From Paralichthys olivaceus (Eukaryota; Chordata; Actinopteri; Pleuronectiformes; Paralichthyidae): a stretch of DNA of 64,000 nucleotides. This document shows, piece by piece, positions 46,156 to 58,424 of this stretch. Position numbers and translations under genes: made by a program. The notes beneath the pieces were generated by a model. That model had not been told where the DNA came from and searched no databases. It saw nothing but the letters and a program-made list of their open reading frames with translations. Every line of letters begins with the position of its first letter. The stretch's first letter is position 1. The DNA is taken from positions 5,924,001 through 5,988,000 of the forward strand of contig NC_091114.1 in assembly GCF_024713975.1 (NCBI RefSeq). The letters run 5' to 3'.

Positions 46156-48370
46156 ATGACGTTTGTGATTGGCTCATCTGATTTAGTAGGGTTTAGAGTC
46201 AGACGAGTGTGAGAGTCTGTTCTTTTCCATCACTGTGTTTGCAAATCACATCAAAATTCTACAATATCACACAAAGCCAGTTTTAGTTTAATGCCAAATC
46301 ACATGTAATTGTTTGTTATTGTTGCATCACTGCTTTAAATCTCGATTTTTGTGATGGGGGGGAAGAAATAAAATACAGAATCGCACAAAAAATTAACCCA
46401 CGATCTGAGATCGTCTGGCCTCCATCCCTTATCTGATATAGAAAATTATGTACTATAGGCCCAGATTGCCAGGTGACACATGGAGCTTCTCTTGTCTCCT
46501 CTCCCTGTTCATCACATTAATGTCTCATCAATACATGTAACTGACTTGACTTCTTTCCAGAAGTGCTGTGTCGTTGCAGATCCAGAATCCCGGCTGCGGA
46601 CACATCGTGGATTATGGATGGATGGTGGCATCTAATCGTGGATTATGGCTGGAATTTATAGTAAACATTACTTAAAATATAAAAATTATCTTTAAAGCAG
46701 TAGCAGGGGGGACATTTATTCCACTTAAAGGAATACTTCTGCTTGATTGTAATACCCGAATGAAATATTTCACTGTACTTTCATTTGTGTGCATTTAGTG
46801 AAGGAACTTTAATGGTCTGATGTTGTCAAGTATCTGCATCAGTCCCCATGCTTTGAATACCATTTTGTATGTTTGTCTCAGTGCTTCACCCTTATGTGTG
46901 AAGACGTAACAGCACTGTTTGCACATGCAGCAGAAGCTACCGTGTGACTCATTTGTGTCCTTTTGATGTTTGTTACAGTTGTTGACTCAGTCGAGGTGAG
47001 ACATAACTGACCTACACTCTTCTTATTTAAAACCATACTTCCTGAGTTTTGACAGTAAGGCGGCCTAGTGTTCGCTGTTTCTCTAACAAGTCAAAGCTAA
47101 AATGGAAAATAGAAAATAGAACCTCCCTGACTTATTTTGAGAGAAAGTAGGTCAGGCCGTGTGGTCAAGATTAAACAAACGATGCGGTGTGATGTGAAGT
47201 GAACAGGGTGGAAACACTATTAAGACTTGTATGGTATGTTGTGTTGAGGTGCACTGCTCTGCACTGTCATACTAATAAAGTTGTTCCAATGTCATTTGCA
47301 AAAATGAGGGTGGAGAATCTTCAGGTCAGCTGACCCCAAGATTTTCTCTTCTTTATTAAATATACAGATATAAAAGTCAAACATTTTGTATCTTCCTCGT
47401 GGAAAAGACATCAACGTCTTTCAACAAATTATGTCTTGCAATAATTTATTTCCTGTTTCAGTGTTGTCTTATACTTCCTCTGTGTCTCCACGTGTCTAGA
47501 CAAAAGAACAAATGCTTTTGTTGCATAATGAAGAATTTGTGTGTTTCACTTTGTGTCTAATCTGGCCAGATCTTTTTTCTGGATCAGTGTGGGATACCAA
47601 AAAGTAACTTACAAGCTGAGGTTATGTGGCTCACTCACTTCAATGACTCAACTTTACCAAAGTCTGAGGTCTTGAAACCCCCAAAACATGAGAAAAATAT
47701 GCTGATAATATGAAACATTGACGTCATGGTGCTGATGGATGAACAAAAGGTGGCAGCAAAACCTGTGAATGCATAATTTCGGCTGGTGGGGGCCATAGAT
47801 GGTATATAAAAAAGCTTCCTGCTCTGAAACATGAAACCTATGCATAAATGCTTAAATCTTTAAAACCTCAGAGACTAGCAAAGTCTGGCTCCATAGACTG
47901 CAATTCCCAAAATGCCAACTTCTCCCATTAAATACTCAGTCGATACATTTAAAAAAAATTTGATTACATGTTAAGGCTCAAAGATCTGTAGTTTCAGGGG
48001 CGTTGCTCTTTGGCACCTTTAGTCGTGTATGATTGACACAAGTGTTGATAAATTATTGTCGTTTGCTGCTATCTGCTGTTCAAGAGCTGAACTGCACACA
48101 AAGACAATAGAAACAGTGAAGGCCTTGTACTACATTTAAAGTAGCATTGCACAGAGATGACCTCATGAAGAGAACTACTCAGTCTGGAAATGGTCTGAAA
48201 TTACTTTTCCAGAGAGTACTTTCCATTTAGCCACACACATTACAACATTCCTGCACCTTTCTCTCTCACACACTTAGACAGCGGTGAGACAAAAATAGGA
48301 TCTATTCAAGTGATAAATCATTAAGCTCAATAAATTACAAACCACCATTTTCTCAGCCCCAGATTTCTCC
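46156..48370. other. Intergenic; no gene recognised
   Basis: This is the edge of the NITR cluster. It contains a short GGATTATGGATGG repeat (46605-46650) and an AATAAAG on plus near 47275. No coding exon could be supported on either strand. Confidence 0.5.
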
Positions 48371-48552
48371 TTGGAAACAAAGTTGAAAAGGCCTAAAGAT
48401 TTTTTTTCAACAGGCCTGAGTCCTCGAAGCTGTACTTCCTTTCACAGGTTTCACTTCCTGTTACTCCACTTGTCAAGTAATGAGGCTGGGACAGGGCACT
48501 CTGTCAGACAGCAACATAACATGACACAGACCTCATCAAATCTGACATGCAG
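48371..48552 (+). other. Possible 5' UTR exon of ptgdr2
   Basis: A consensus donor CAG|GTAAGT ends this stretch at 48552. An acceptor TTGCAG at 50005-50010 stands just before the ptgdr2 coding exon, so a 1.46-kb intron in the leader is plausible. The exon start is not defined by the sequence. Confidence 0.35.
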
Positions 48553-50060
48553 GTAAGTGTTTTTTCTTTTCTAGTGGGTCTACATGTGTGTACAGAGGGA
48601 AAGTGAATAGTCAGTCAGTCTTTTTTCACACTTAACAGTTTTTAAAAATTGAAAACATAGTACATTGCTTGATTATTTTCTCTTTTAAAAAGGCAGTTTT
48701 TGAGACACCGCAGCAGATTTTTTTGCAAAGTTTTGTGCAAAGCTTGCATCATCGTTTCACATTTGCTAATAAAGGTGTTTATTAAAATGCCCCTCTGATG
48801 AACTCCAGCCAGAGCATGCCACTATGTCACTGGCCTTGATTTTACTGTAACCCACAGTCGGTCAAACTCATACTCACACACAAAATTCAGATTTTAAAGT
48901 TTGTGTTTTTAGATAATACTCCTATGTAATTTCATTTAATATCTGCCTTTAACAGGACAAATCTGCATTACATTATTTGAGCTTTTATTAATAAACTCAC
49001 AAACAAGTAGAGATAAAATCAGTCAGGGAGGCATTAACTCATACGTGTGAGATTAAGGTAAAATGGAGGATGTAGCAAATGTGAAAAACAAGATTGCAGA
49101 GATATGGAGCTGCAGTTCAAGAAATGCAAACAATATTACAGATTCCTCTTTCTTAGAATAAGGAACTTTTAGATTTGCAGAGCAGTCTCATCAACCGTAA
49201 TCTCACAAATTAAAGAAAACTCTTTACTTCCTCAAATTCTGCAAAGAATCATACTTTAAAAAGGATAAACCATCATCAACCCATGATTTGTCCAAGGAAA
49301 AATCATACTGCAGGGTGTCCCTATCACGAGCATGAATTGTCCATAAATATTTCTTATTATATAAGATTGGTCATTTTATTTTATTTCAGTTGGCTTTTTA
49401 CTAGGTTGTTTTGTACAACAAATGAAAATTATATTATATTGCTAACTCTGGCTCATTCAGAATGTTTTTTCTGTTGATTAATGAGCACTGTCCGTGTCAG
49501 ATAAATAAGCAAATTAAATGAAATGCACGGTAACGTTGTCCAATGAAGATAAAGGATAAAACCAGGTTTATAAAGGCAATGGGTTAATTTTATATGTGGT
49601 GTATATATTTTATTAATTATTTGCATTGGTATATAGATAGACAGCTTTAAAGTAAACATTTGTAAAGGTTTGTGCATGGATCATTGTCTGCAGCATGCTC
49701 CTCTCACCTCTGCTGCATTTCTTGTTCTGTTGCAGCTACAAGCAGCACAGTATATGTAGAACTGGGTTATGTATTTGAACTTAGAATGTGACTGCTGGAG
49801 CTCATTTTGCACTTAACTGCAACTAAATGCCTAAATAGCTATATCCTGCTGTTGAAGAGAAAATATACAGTAAGTGTGCTCCCAGAACCAAAAGATATTA
49901 GACATTTCAGCATCAATCTTCAATCAATTTCCATGTACATTTTTTTATTTTAAAAATGTTTTTCTGCTTAAAAACTTGTTTAGTTAAACATGCTCTAATC
50001 TATGTTGCAGTGTGAAGTGTGAAAACCTGAGTGAAAGGATCGAGACATTTTCCCTCCAGC

Positions 50061-51194
50061 ATGGCACACTGTTTTTTCCACCAGAGTTTAAACATCACAA
50101 ACCCAGCAAACCAAGCAAACCAAATTAATATGAGTTCTTCGAATATTTTCGCCATTTCCCTCCACGGCTTGGTCTCTTCCATCGGCATCATGGAGAACCT
50201 CCTCATCCTCTGGGTGGTGGGCTTCCACGTCCGCCGCTCCATCATCAGCGTATGGATCCTGAACCTCGCGGCCTCCGACCTGCTTGCCACCGCTTTCCTT
50301 CCATTCTTCACCCTCTACATGGCGCGTGGCAACACCTGGACGCTGGGCAGGACCTTCTGCCGCATCTACTCCTCCACCTTCTTCCTCAACATGTTCGTCA
50401 GTGGCTTCCTGCTGGCGGCCATTTCTATGGACCGCTGCCTGGTGGTGCTGAGACCTGTCTGGGCCCAGAACCACAGGAACATCCAACTTGTGGGGAAGAT
50501 ATGTGGGATGATTTGGGCCTTGGCTGTGGTCTGCACCATCCCTTTCTACATATTCCGTGACACCATTCCCCTTTCAAATGGGAAGATCCTCTGTTACTAC
50601 AATTATAATGTATTCCTCCCCAGTGAGCCATATGACCGGGAAGCATTACATAGGCAGCGGAAGGAGGCCTTGGCGTTCATGAAGCTCTTCCTAGCCTTCC
50701 TCATCCCTCTGGTAATCATCATCCTCAGCTACATCGCCGTGTATTCCCACTTGGCACGCAGAGGCTACCGACGCTCTTTTCGTTTCGTTCGTCTTTTGAT
50801 AGCCGTGGTGGTCAGCTTCATCCTCTGCTGGGCGCCGTACCATTTGTTCATCATGATGGAGGTGATGTCTCCCTGCGGGCACCCTGCGCAAACATTTGCA
50901 TCCGGGGCCCTCAAGATTGCGGCGACCCTCGGCTTCCTGAACAGCATACTGAACCCCATTCTGTATGTGTTCAGCTGCCCCGACCTGTGCAGCAAGATCA
51001 GACATTCCCTGGGTGCGGTGATGGAGAGCGTTCTGGCTGAGGACCTGGCGGAGCTGGCCCGGCGTCGCAGCTGCACCAGCACCACCACAGAGTATATAAG
51101 GAAGCCGTCTTCCATCACAACCTTGTGTCTGAAAACAGAGGAGCAGGATAAAAGTGTTGCTGAACAAATTGCACTGAGAACCAGCAGTCACTAG
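50061..51194 (+). CDS. ptgdr2: Prostaglandin D2 receptor 2 (CRTH2-type GPCR)
   Basis: Seven-helix chemoattractant-like receptor for prostaglandin D2 on leukocyte plasma membranes (role from the mammalian family). 377 residues in one coding exon. ATG at 50061 is chosen because the upstream in-frame codons lack an ATG and an acceptor ends at 50010. Seen: N-glycosylation NIT (11-13), helix 2 LNLAASD (67-73), Cys100 and Cys178 for the loop disulfide, DRC in place of DRY (124-126), RPVWAQNHR, the loop VFRDTI-like FRDTI and ILCYYN typical of PTGDR2, CWAP (256-259) and NPILY (298-302). Ser/Thr-rich tail. AATAAA at 52096-52101 would give a 0.9-kb 3' UTR. It is convergent with the next GPCR. Confidence 0.9.
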   Translation: MAHCFFHQSLNITNPANQANQINMSSSNIFAISLHGLVSSIGIMENLLILWVVGFHVRRSIISVWILNLAASDLLATAFLPFFTLYMARGNTWTLGRTFCRIYSSTFFLNMFVSGFLLAAISMDRCLVVLRPVWAQNHRNIQLVGKICGMIWALAVVCTIPFYIFRDTIPLSNGKILCYYNYNVFLPSEPYDREALHRQRKEALAFMKLFLAFLIPLVIIILSYIAVYSHLARRGYRRSFRFVRLLIAVVVSFILCWAPYHLFIMMEVMSPCGHPAQTFASGALKIAATLGFLNSILNPILYVFSCPDLCSKIRHSLGAVMESVLAEDLAELARRRSCTSTTTEYIRKPSSITTLCLKTEEQDKSVAEQIALRTSSH

Positions 51195-52101
51195 GAAAAT
51201 GCTTATAGGAAATATATGAGAAAAGCATTTATTTGTATTTTCCCTTGTTTTTTAACCATAGCTCATCATATTTACTCAGAAGCCAGCTTATATTATGGAT
51301 TATAACTTGTTGTTACAATTATGCACCATCAGCTTTTATGACCGTTAATAGGCTGCTGTCATTTCTGTCTTAATCCTTGTCTTTTGAGAGTGAGTGTATT
51401 CTTGACTATGTTTGCATGATACACTTGTGCAAGCACCATCACTTCACTTACAAGTGCAGGACAGGATGAGAGAACCTGAAGTGCTCCCCACCACCCAAAT
51501 ATTGTTTTTGTACTCAATGTTGGATAATGTGTTACCCATCTAACAGGGACTAATGTTCCTTCACTTTGCTCAGGTATATGAGATCTGTTGTGATACCATC
51601 TCTCTGTTAACTTTGCTCTTTATTCTACTGAAATTGCCACCACATTTATTTTAGAATTTACAAAACTGTCAGCTTCTCAGACTGAAATCCCTAAATTTTA
51701 GATTGCATAAGGGGATTTAGTCAGCATCACTTTCAAGTATGTTATATATGTTTGTATTTGTTTTGCAGCTCAAATGTATATATGTCAACTTCTGTAACAA
51801 AACAGAAAAATGCAGTATTTTGTGTGAGTATGTTTGATCAATGCTTATATGTAGCATTGGTTCTGTGTCTCTCTCTTTCTCTCTCTTGTGAAAAGTGCTT
51901 TGTTTGCATGCTTGCGGTCTCACCCCAGATGTGACACTTCATTTTAAAATGTAACATTGCACATCTTAAATTTGGCATTGCACTGCATCTGCATCTGCTT
52001 CAGTTTCCAGTATTTCACTCCGTGCATGCTATATCTACACATTGTAGTATTATATATATATATACTATTGCTGTAACTTAGCTGTTTTTAACAGTAATAA
52101 A
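51195..52101 (+). other. ptgdr2 3' UTR
   Basis: AT-rich, no open frame of note, ending in AATAAA at 52096-52101. The first AATAAA on the plus strand after the stop appears to be this one. Confidence 0.5.
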
Positions 52102-52444
52102 GAAAAAGAGGAAAAAGCTCTCCTTTTTTGCAATATCACACTTCTCTTTTAATTCTGGAACTACAGTCTTGACAGTAAAAAAAACAGTTTGAAATGTCCA
52201 CAACACACGTCAGTCTCTCAAAGTCATATTTCATCTGGTTATATATTTCTACTGTGTTGAGGTTATTGTAAGCAACAGCTCAACAGTTCTTCACTTTGAT
52301 ATATTTGTGCGACACAAATGCATGAACCGAATGCATGAGCCAAATGCATGAACCAAATGCATGAGCCAAATGCATGCATTTCCACTGGGTGGTGCAGTTG
52401 CATTGAATAAAGTAGCAAGAGTCAGGTAAGTAGTCAAATCCAGG

Positions 52445-53729
52445 TTAAATTGCAAGAAGGTTATTGTGTACAGTTTCATTCCCACCCTGGTTGTCTGGGT
52501 GAGCTCTCGCCGCCTTTCCACGGGTGTTTTGGCCCCTCCCCAAGCAGGGCAGGGACCTCTTCAGCTCCAACCGAGCGTCAGTGCACAGGAAGATGTAGAA
52601 GAGGGGGTCCAGAAGGGTGTTAAGGCTGGTCAGGCCGTAGCACAGACGATAGATGAGGAAAATGGAACGCTCCAATCCACACGGTTCATCCGTCAGCAGC
52701 AAGGACACAAACCTGTATCCACCCACGAGGTGGTAAGGCCCAAAGACGACGATGAAGTTGACTGTGATGACGACCAGGATGCCCACGATTTTGTGGCGCT
52801 CGTGGTCTGACAGAGAAGGGGAACGCTGGAGTGTGACCCCGATGTGGGCTGAGGTGTAGCTGAGGGAGGGAGCAGAGATCAAGATCAGAAACTCAGCCTG
52901 TTCCTCAGAATATACAAAATTTGTAATTAAGTATTACAAGGATTTCCCTGATGTTCCTCTATCACTCAGTTTAACCCTTATTCTACACATTTCCAAGTTT
53001 TTTAATGTTTTATTTCAAATTTGAATCTGTTTCCCCTTTGCTGACCCAAAATGTGACAATTTAGATAATTTGACCACAGGAACTTTAATTGAGCTTGTAT
53101 AACATCTAGGATAAAGTAGGAATATCCTTGGACTTGGTGTCCACTCACCCTAGGATGGAACATGGCAGCAGAAAACCAAGGACCACAGTGGTGATCTTGA
53201 AGTGGGCATATCTGGGACTGACGGGGTACTGCTCCAGACACAGCAGTCTGTCAGAGTCAAACACAGATGGCAGCAGCCCGCTCAGGCAGAACAGGAAGGT
53301 GAGGGTCCAGACTGCCACTCCGGACACTGCTGCCACCCGGACACTCCGCACCCTGCGGCTGCTCAGTGGGTAAACAATTGCCAGGCAGCGGTCCAGCGCT
53401 ATCAGGCATAAGAACATGACACTGGCGTAGACGTTCACGTAGAACACGTAACCGACCAGTTCGCAGGTCAATTGGCCGTAGGGCCAGCGGTGCTCGCCCT
53501 GGAGGTAGAGGATCCACAGTGGCAGGGTGAGCAGTTGGAGGAGGTCTGACAGCAGCAGGTTGAGGATGTAGACCAGCTGGCAGCCTCCTCCGCCTGAGCG
53601 ACCCAGTTGGTACAGTCCCCAGAGCGACAGCAGGTTGCTTGGGAGACCCAAAGAGAAGATGAGGCCGTAGATACAGGTCAGGCCGAATGTGTCTGTGTTC
53701 AAGGGGAGGTTGCAGCTGTCGTTGGACAT
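52445..53729 (-). CDS. GPR132/GPR4-like class A GPCR (two exons)
   Basis: Exons 53729-53149 and 52859-52445 join in phase (SILG|YTS) across a GTGAGT/CCCTCAG intron and give 331 residues. The start MSNDSCN at 53729 is preferred to an in-frame ATG 48 bases upstream because an acceptor (CATGTCAG) lies between them. Seen: Cys89 for the loop disulfide, LNLLLSDLL (57-64), DRC at 113-115, FGPYHLV in helix 6 and DPLFY (278-282), the DPxxY form of the delta-group receptors. The CGLERSIFL and PYHLV blocks recall GPR132 and the proton-sensing GPR4/65/68 group. Receptor identity within that group is uncertain; ligand not inferable. Confidence 0.85.
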
Positions 53730-53789
53730 GTCTCTGACGGTCAAATACCTGACATGGGAAATGAGTAGATGCCTCACTCAGATGTGAAT

Positions 53790-54747
53790 GGATGCTTGCA
53801 AGAAGATGAGTTGGTGTAGAAACACCCATTCATTCACTAGAAGCACAAATCTACTTGTTTTGTGTCCATTGTTCAAAATTCATAAATGCATTCTCCCATG
53901 GAGAAGGTCAGGCTCAGATTTTGTACTGTCAGTCATCCAGGCCTCAAAGCATCCAGGATCCATCAGGGGAAACACCTGCACATAAGATAGAATGCACGTT
54001 TCCAAGTGATTTACTATCAGCAGGTACCTGAGGGTCATTATATAAACCTCACAATACAAATCAAGAGTTTTTACTCACCGTTCTCAGCTGAGAGACCCAC
54101 TCTGTTCAACTGAGGCTCACCACCCGCTCTGCAGACTGGTGACCTGTGTTCAAGAAATGTTGGGAACACGGTGTCTCGCCTGAGCCTCGTCCATTCTGTG
54201 AACGTTTCCTCCTCAGGAAACCCACTTCTCCAGCTTTAAAGGCAACATCCTGAGGCAGGAGAACGCCTTTCTGGCCCAGAACAAAAACACACACTCTCTC
54301 TTTCTCTTTGTGTCTCCTGCTCTCTCATATCAGCGGTTGACACAATGATTGAGATGGTCGAGGGCTGCAAGGGAGGAGTGAATGTGGGGTGTCCACTAAT
54401 GCCCTTTAGATTGTTGCTGGCCATGTGCCATTAAACACATTAAACTCTCTGCTATATGATTTCTTCAAACATGCTGTTTACATGGTGGAAGTATGCAGAG
54501 GTTTCATTTGGCAGCTTGGATGTGTTTTACAACACAGCAGGGAGTAAGGCTTTCCTTCCTGTGTTGGACATCTTATTGAATGGGTGTGTGTGTGTGTGTG
54601 TGTGTGTGTTTATGTGTGTGCATGTGCATTATCTGTTTGTGTCAAAGAGACAAAGTGGTTATATCTTGTATGAATGGGAAGAGGAACCAATTATACTTAA
54701 GTAAAGTAGCTTTGTGTTTTTCTTCCTGTTTTGGGCGTCTTACTAAA

Positions 54748-54815
<68 letters not shown>

Positions 54816-55140
54816 TGATTTCCAAGAACTTAAATGACAGATGAAATCAAAACCCTGCACAGAAATAAAGAGCAGATAAACAACCATGTAGAAAAATGTA
54901 AAAGTTAATCTCCAAAACTTTTTAGCAAATATGTTGAATTTACCAGGATACATTTTTCCCAGGCACCACAGAGTGAAAAAAAGTGACACAATTGAAATTG
55001 TGTTCTTGAAGAATGGGTATGTTGAGACAATGGGTGTTATAAGTATTTTTATCACATGGTTTAAAAGAGAGGAGGGTCTACTCACTCACTTTGTTTCATT
55101 TAAATGTCACCGATCTCTGAGTTACTGATAAGCCACTCAT
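53790..55140. repeat. Flank with (GT)n microsatellites
   Basis: Pure GT runs at about 54581-54609 and 54750-54813. The 53790-54420 part may contain leader exons of the GPCR on the minus strand, but none can be fixed. No other gene. Confidence 0.6.
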
Positions 55141-55149
55141 GAACTGATC

Positions 55150-55215
55150 AGTCCCCAGAGACATTACTGCCACCCTGTGTGCTCCAGAGCTCAGCATGTA
55201 GGTCGCCATGACCCT
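55150..55215 (-). pseudogene. UDP-glucuronosyltransferase relic
   Basis: The minus strand reads TYMLSSGAHRVAVMSLG, matching TFMQSSGEHGVVVMSLG of the intact UGT at 56829-58415. Similarity fades on both sides. It is a small remnant of a second UGT gene in the same orientation 1.6 kb downstream of the intact one. Confidence 0.7.
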
Positions 55216-55428
55216 GTGCACGCCCTAGTGCAGTGTACTCGGACAGCAAATCAGCAGGGGAAAGTGTCCCCGGACAAGGTCCCAGCAGCATGATGACTAT
55301 TCCTACACAATGACATATTAAAAAAAAATAATAATCACAAAACACAAAATAGAAAACTTAGGTACCTGCTATTATAAGGCTCACCACTGATGGATGGACG
55401 TCCATGTTCTTTTGTAATCTATCATTGT

Positions 55429-55530
55429 GCCGTTGTGTTTTCTGATTTGGTTGTGTTTTTGTATTTGCCGTTCTGTTTTCTGATTTGGTTGTGTTTTTGT
55501 ATTTGCCGTTCTGTTTTCTGATTTGTCGTT
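55429..55530. repeat. 38-bp tandem repeat
   Basis: About 2.6 units of a T-rich 38-bp motif beginning GCCGTTCTGTTTTCTGATTT. Degenerate TTTGCCGTT echoes continue to about 55640. Confidence 0.7.
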
Positions 55531-55640
55531 TTATTTGCTTCTGTGATTTCTTATTTTCTGTTGTGTTCTGTGTATATCACTGTGCTTTCTCAACTGCCGT
55601 TGTGTTGTTATTTGCTGTTTGTGTTTTCTTATTTGCCATT

Positions 55641-56828
55641 GTGATTTGCACTTGAGGGCCACAGTAGTTCTCTGTTCAAACAGCCATATAAACATAGAAA
55701 AGAAGGGGATGGAGTCACTGCCATGTGAGCTTCACTAGACTTTACCAGCAGCAGTCGGAGATACTGTCTTTTAAAAGCTCAGTAGAGAAATCTCGGTCAG
55801 TAAAATTATCAGGTAGTCTCATACTACATAGTCTATAGTGTGTTACTCTTGTGAGAAAACACAGGAAGCTGCAGTGTGAAAACACTGACACTGTCATTGC
55901 TGCATCTCAAAACACGCACCACAATTCACCAGCCCTGTGTGGTTTGCTGCACGATGACAAAGAAGGCAGGAAACACTCTGAACAACAACACCACACTATT
56001 ATTTTAATATATGTTCTTTCATCTAACATTGACTCACATCTCTAGGAAGCTGCATGAAAAACAGATGCGAAGTTGTGGACATAAATGTGGAATATTTGCC
56101 GTGAAATCACGATCATAAAAAACATTAGTTTTCCTCATGTGAGAGTAATTTCAAAACAATCGTGCTGCCAGTTTAAATTTGACAAAACTACTTCTACTTT
56201 CTCCTCAGAGCTCGAGCTTACAATAAGGCCAAACTGTGCACAATATGATCGTACATTGGTTTGTGGATTTCAGTACTGAACTCTGATCTCATTGATAAGA
56301 CTGTGTGTCTGTGTGTGATCAGCTATGTGTTAAAAAGGTACATTCAGCCTGAAGTATCATACATGCTCTTTACATGTCCATTTTATGGTGATATAATATA
56401 AAGAAGGAAAGCTGTACATTTCTAATAATAATATACAGGAGTTGGTTCATTCATAATTACAGATAACAAGATAAATACATTCATCAACATTTTTTTTAAT
56501 AAAATTCCCCAAAAGAGTGAAATAAAACATGGTAGAAAAAAAAGATGGTGCTGTTTTCTTGAGGATTTAGATTTTTTACATTTTGTCATGGCTTAGAATA
56601 GCAATTTTTATGACCAGGAAGCTTGGTTAATGGAGGGGTGGTGCCTTGTAAAGTATGAAGGACTTCATGAGGTATCAGTAAAGTACTAACCAAAACACCT
56701 GACACATGTCTGACAAAAAACTTTTATTTGGTAAATATTTTCAATCTACAATTTAGGATCTTTATTTTCTGAAAAAGAAAAATAAGAATCTGCAATGTGT
56801 CATCTGAAGTTAAATAACTTGAAACATT
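55641..56828. other. Intergenic and UGT 3' UTR
   Basis: The 250 bases nearest the UGT stop are AT-rich 3' UTR-like on the minus strand, with AATAAA near 56759-56764. The rest holds nothing recognised. Confidence 0.45.
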
Positions 56829-58415
56829 TCACTCTGTTTTTATCTTCCTCCTGAACCTCCTGCAGCATAGAACCCTACAGACCAGGACTGAAACCCAGAC
56901 GAGGGCTCCGAGGACGGCCATGATGAAAACAGCCACATCCAAGCAGAAGTAGGAGTACCAGGGCAGACTGAAAGCTGCCGGCTGCAGATGGGACGCTCCT
57001 TTGTTCCTAATGACGTACTCAATCCAAAAGATGGCGGTGTCCATTGGAGACACTGGTCGGTCATGGTGTAGCCGGGAGAGGTGCTGGATTCTGTTTCGAT
57101 ACGAGGGAGTCTCCAGGATGTCCTTTAGAGCCTCGATAAAGTTTTCTTTGGTGAGTGACTTGACCTCCACTACCCGCGCTGCCCCGCGCTCCTTCAGCCG
57201 GAGAAGGTTGTCGAACTGGTCAAAGAGGAGTGGCAGGCCCACAACAGGAACACCGTGGAAGATGGCCTCATACATGCCGTTGGTGCCTCCATGGGCCACA
57301 AAGGCACGAGTCTTGGGATGTCCAAGGAGATCTTTCTGAGGCAGCCACTTCATTAGCAGGGTGTTGTTGCCCAGCGATGACGGCTTTTCTCCCACGAACC
57401 TCCACACCACTTTTTGTGGGAGTTGAGCAAAAGCAGCAGCTATGGCCTCAGTGACTTTGTGAGGCAGGGCTGACACATAGGAGCCTAGAGACATAACGAC
57501 CACCCCGTGTTCTCCAGAACTCTGCATAAAGGTCTCCAGCTCTGCAGAGAGGGGTCTAGCCTTTTTGCACTGGAACCCACCTATGTAGACCACATTGGGC
57601 ATTGTGGGTCTAGGGAACTCGAAGACAAAATCTGCCCTCAACAGCCAGATATCCGCGGCGCCCTGCAACGACAGCAAGTCAGTCCCAGGAGGGAAGTGCC
57701 GCCGGAACAGATCGGAGTAGGGAGGGTTAAGGATGAAGTGCTGTTCAAAAACACTGTAGAGATAATGTAACATATTCTTGGTCCTTTCCTGAAAGTCCAT
57801 CTGATCATGGAGTTCACTTCCTGACACAGGCACGTAGGAGACAGGAGAGGGAGCTATGGTGAGGTGACCCTCCCCGCTATTGATCCAGCGCACATTAAAA
57901 ACCATCGGTAGCTTGAGGTAACTACCCAGAATAACTCCTAAAGGCAGAGCGGGGTCCGTCAACATCAAGTCAAACTGAGCATCCTGCAGCTTCTTAATGA
58001 AGACAGGGTCATCCAACATTAAAGCAGCTGCTCTAGCAAGGATTTTATGGCCCATTGACAACATGGAAGTGAGCAAGTTCTGCTGGTAGAAGGTGCGTAT
58101 AAAACTCAGCGACCTGCGGCATTCCATGACATCTTGTAGCATTTTATTTGCGAAGTCCTTGTCTGACTCGTCCTCCAGCATAATCACGTCAATAGATGTA
58201 TAAATAGAAGAGTTACTGGGAATGAACCAGCTCTTGGCGGAGCGCAGCACGGTGATGTTGTGGCCTCTGGAGTGCAGCTCTTGGAGGATCACCTCCATGT
58301 TGATCCAGTGGCTGCCATCAACAGGCACTACCAGAATCCTGCTGCCACTGCAACAGATGGGATTTAGCAGCAGGAGGCAGAGCCATGACAGGATTATTGG
58401 GATTTTGCTGGACAT
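56829..58415 (-). CDS. ugt5: UDP-glucuronosyltransferase, fish UGT5 type
   Basis: Membrane-bound ER enzyme that transfers glucuronic acid from UDP-glucuronate to lipophilic substrates. 528 residues, the usual UGT length, in a single uninterrupted coding exon, as in the teleost UGT5 family (UGT1 and UGT2 are multi-exon). Signal peptide about 1-24 (LSWLCLLLLNPICCSG), then the acceptor-binding half beginning SRILVVPVDGSHW. The nucleotide-sugar half has VVMSLGS, WLPQKDLLGHP and the signature FVAHGGTNGMYEAIFHGVPV to LLFDQFDN (about 372-403). One membrane helix (about 488-515) precedes a short basic tail ending KIKTE, a KxKxx ER-retention form. An acceptor (TTTCTTAG) just above the ATG implies a non-coding first exon. 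The exact UGT5 subtype is not resolved. Confidence 0.9.
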   Translation of the reverse strand: MSSKIPIILSWLCLLLLNPICCSGSRILVVPVDGSHWINMEVILQELHSRGHNITVLRSAKSWFIPSNSSIYTSIDVIMLEDESDKDFANKMLQDVMECRRSLSFIRTFYQQNLLTSMLSMGHKILARAAALMLDDPVFIKKLQDAQFDLMLTDPALPLGVILGSYLKLPMVFNVRWINSGEGHLTIAPSPVSYVPVSGSELHDQMDFQERTKNMLHYLYSVFEQHFILNPPYSDLFRRHFPPGTDLLSLQGAADIWLLRADFVFEFPRPTMPNVVYIGGFQCKKARPLSAELETFMQSSGEHGVVVMSLGSYVSALPHKVTEAIAAAFAQLPQKVVWRFVGEKPSSLGNNTLLMKWLPQKDLLGHPKTRAFVAHGGTNGMYEAIFHGVPVVGLPLLFDQFDNLLRLKERGAARVVEVKSLTKENFIEALKDILETPSYRNRIQHLSRLHHDRPVSPMDTAIFWIEYVIRNKGASHLQPAAFSLPWYSYFCLDVAVFIMAVLGALVWVSVLVCRVLCCRRFRRKIKTE

Positions 58416-58424
58416 GTCCTCTAA

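Noticed and set aside
50088-50486. 132-codon minus-strand frame
   Set aside because: Antisense shadow of ptgdr2.
54642-55085. 147-codon minus-strand frame
   Set aside because: Its core is a Thr-His run produced by the GT microsatellite.
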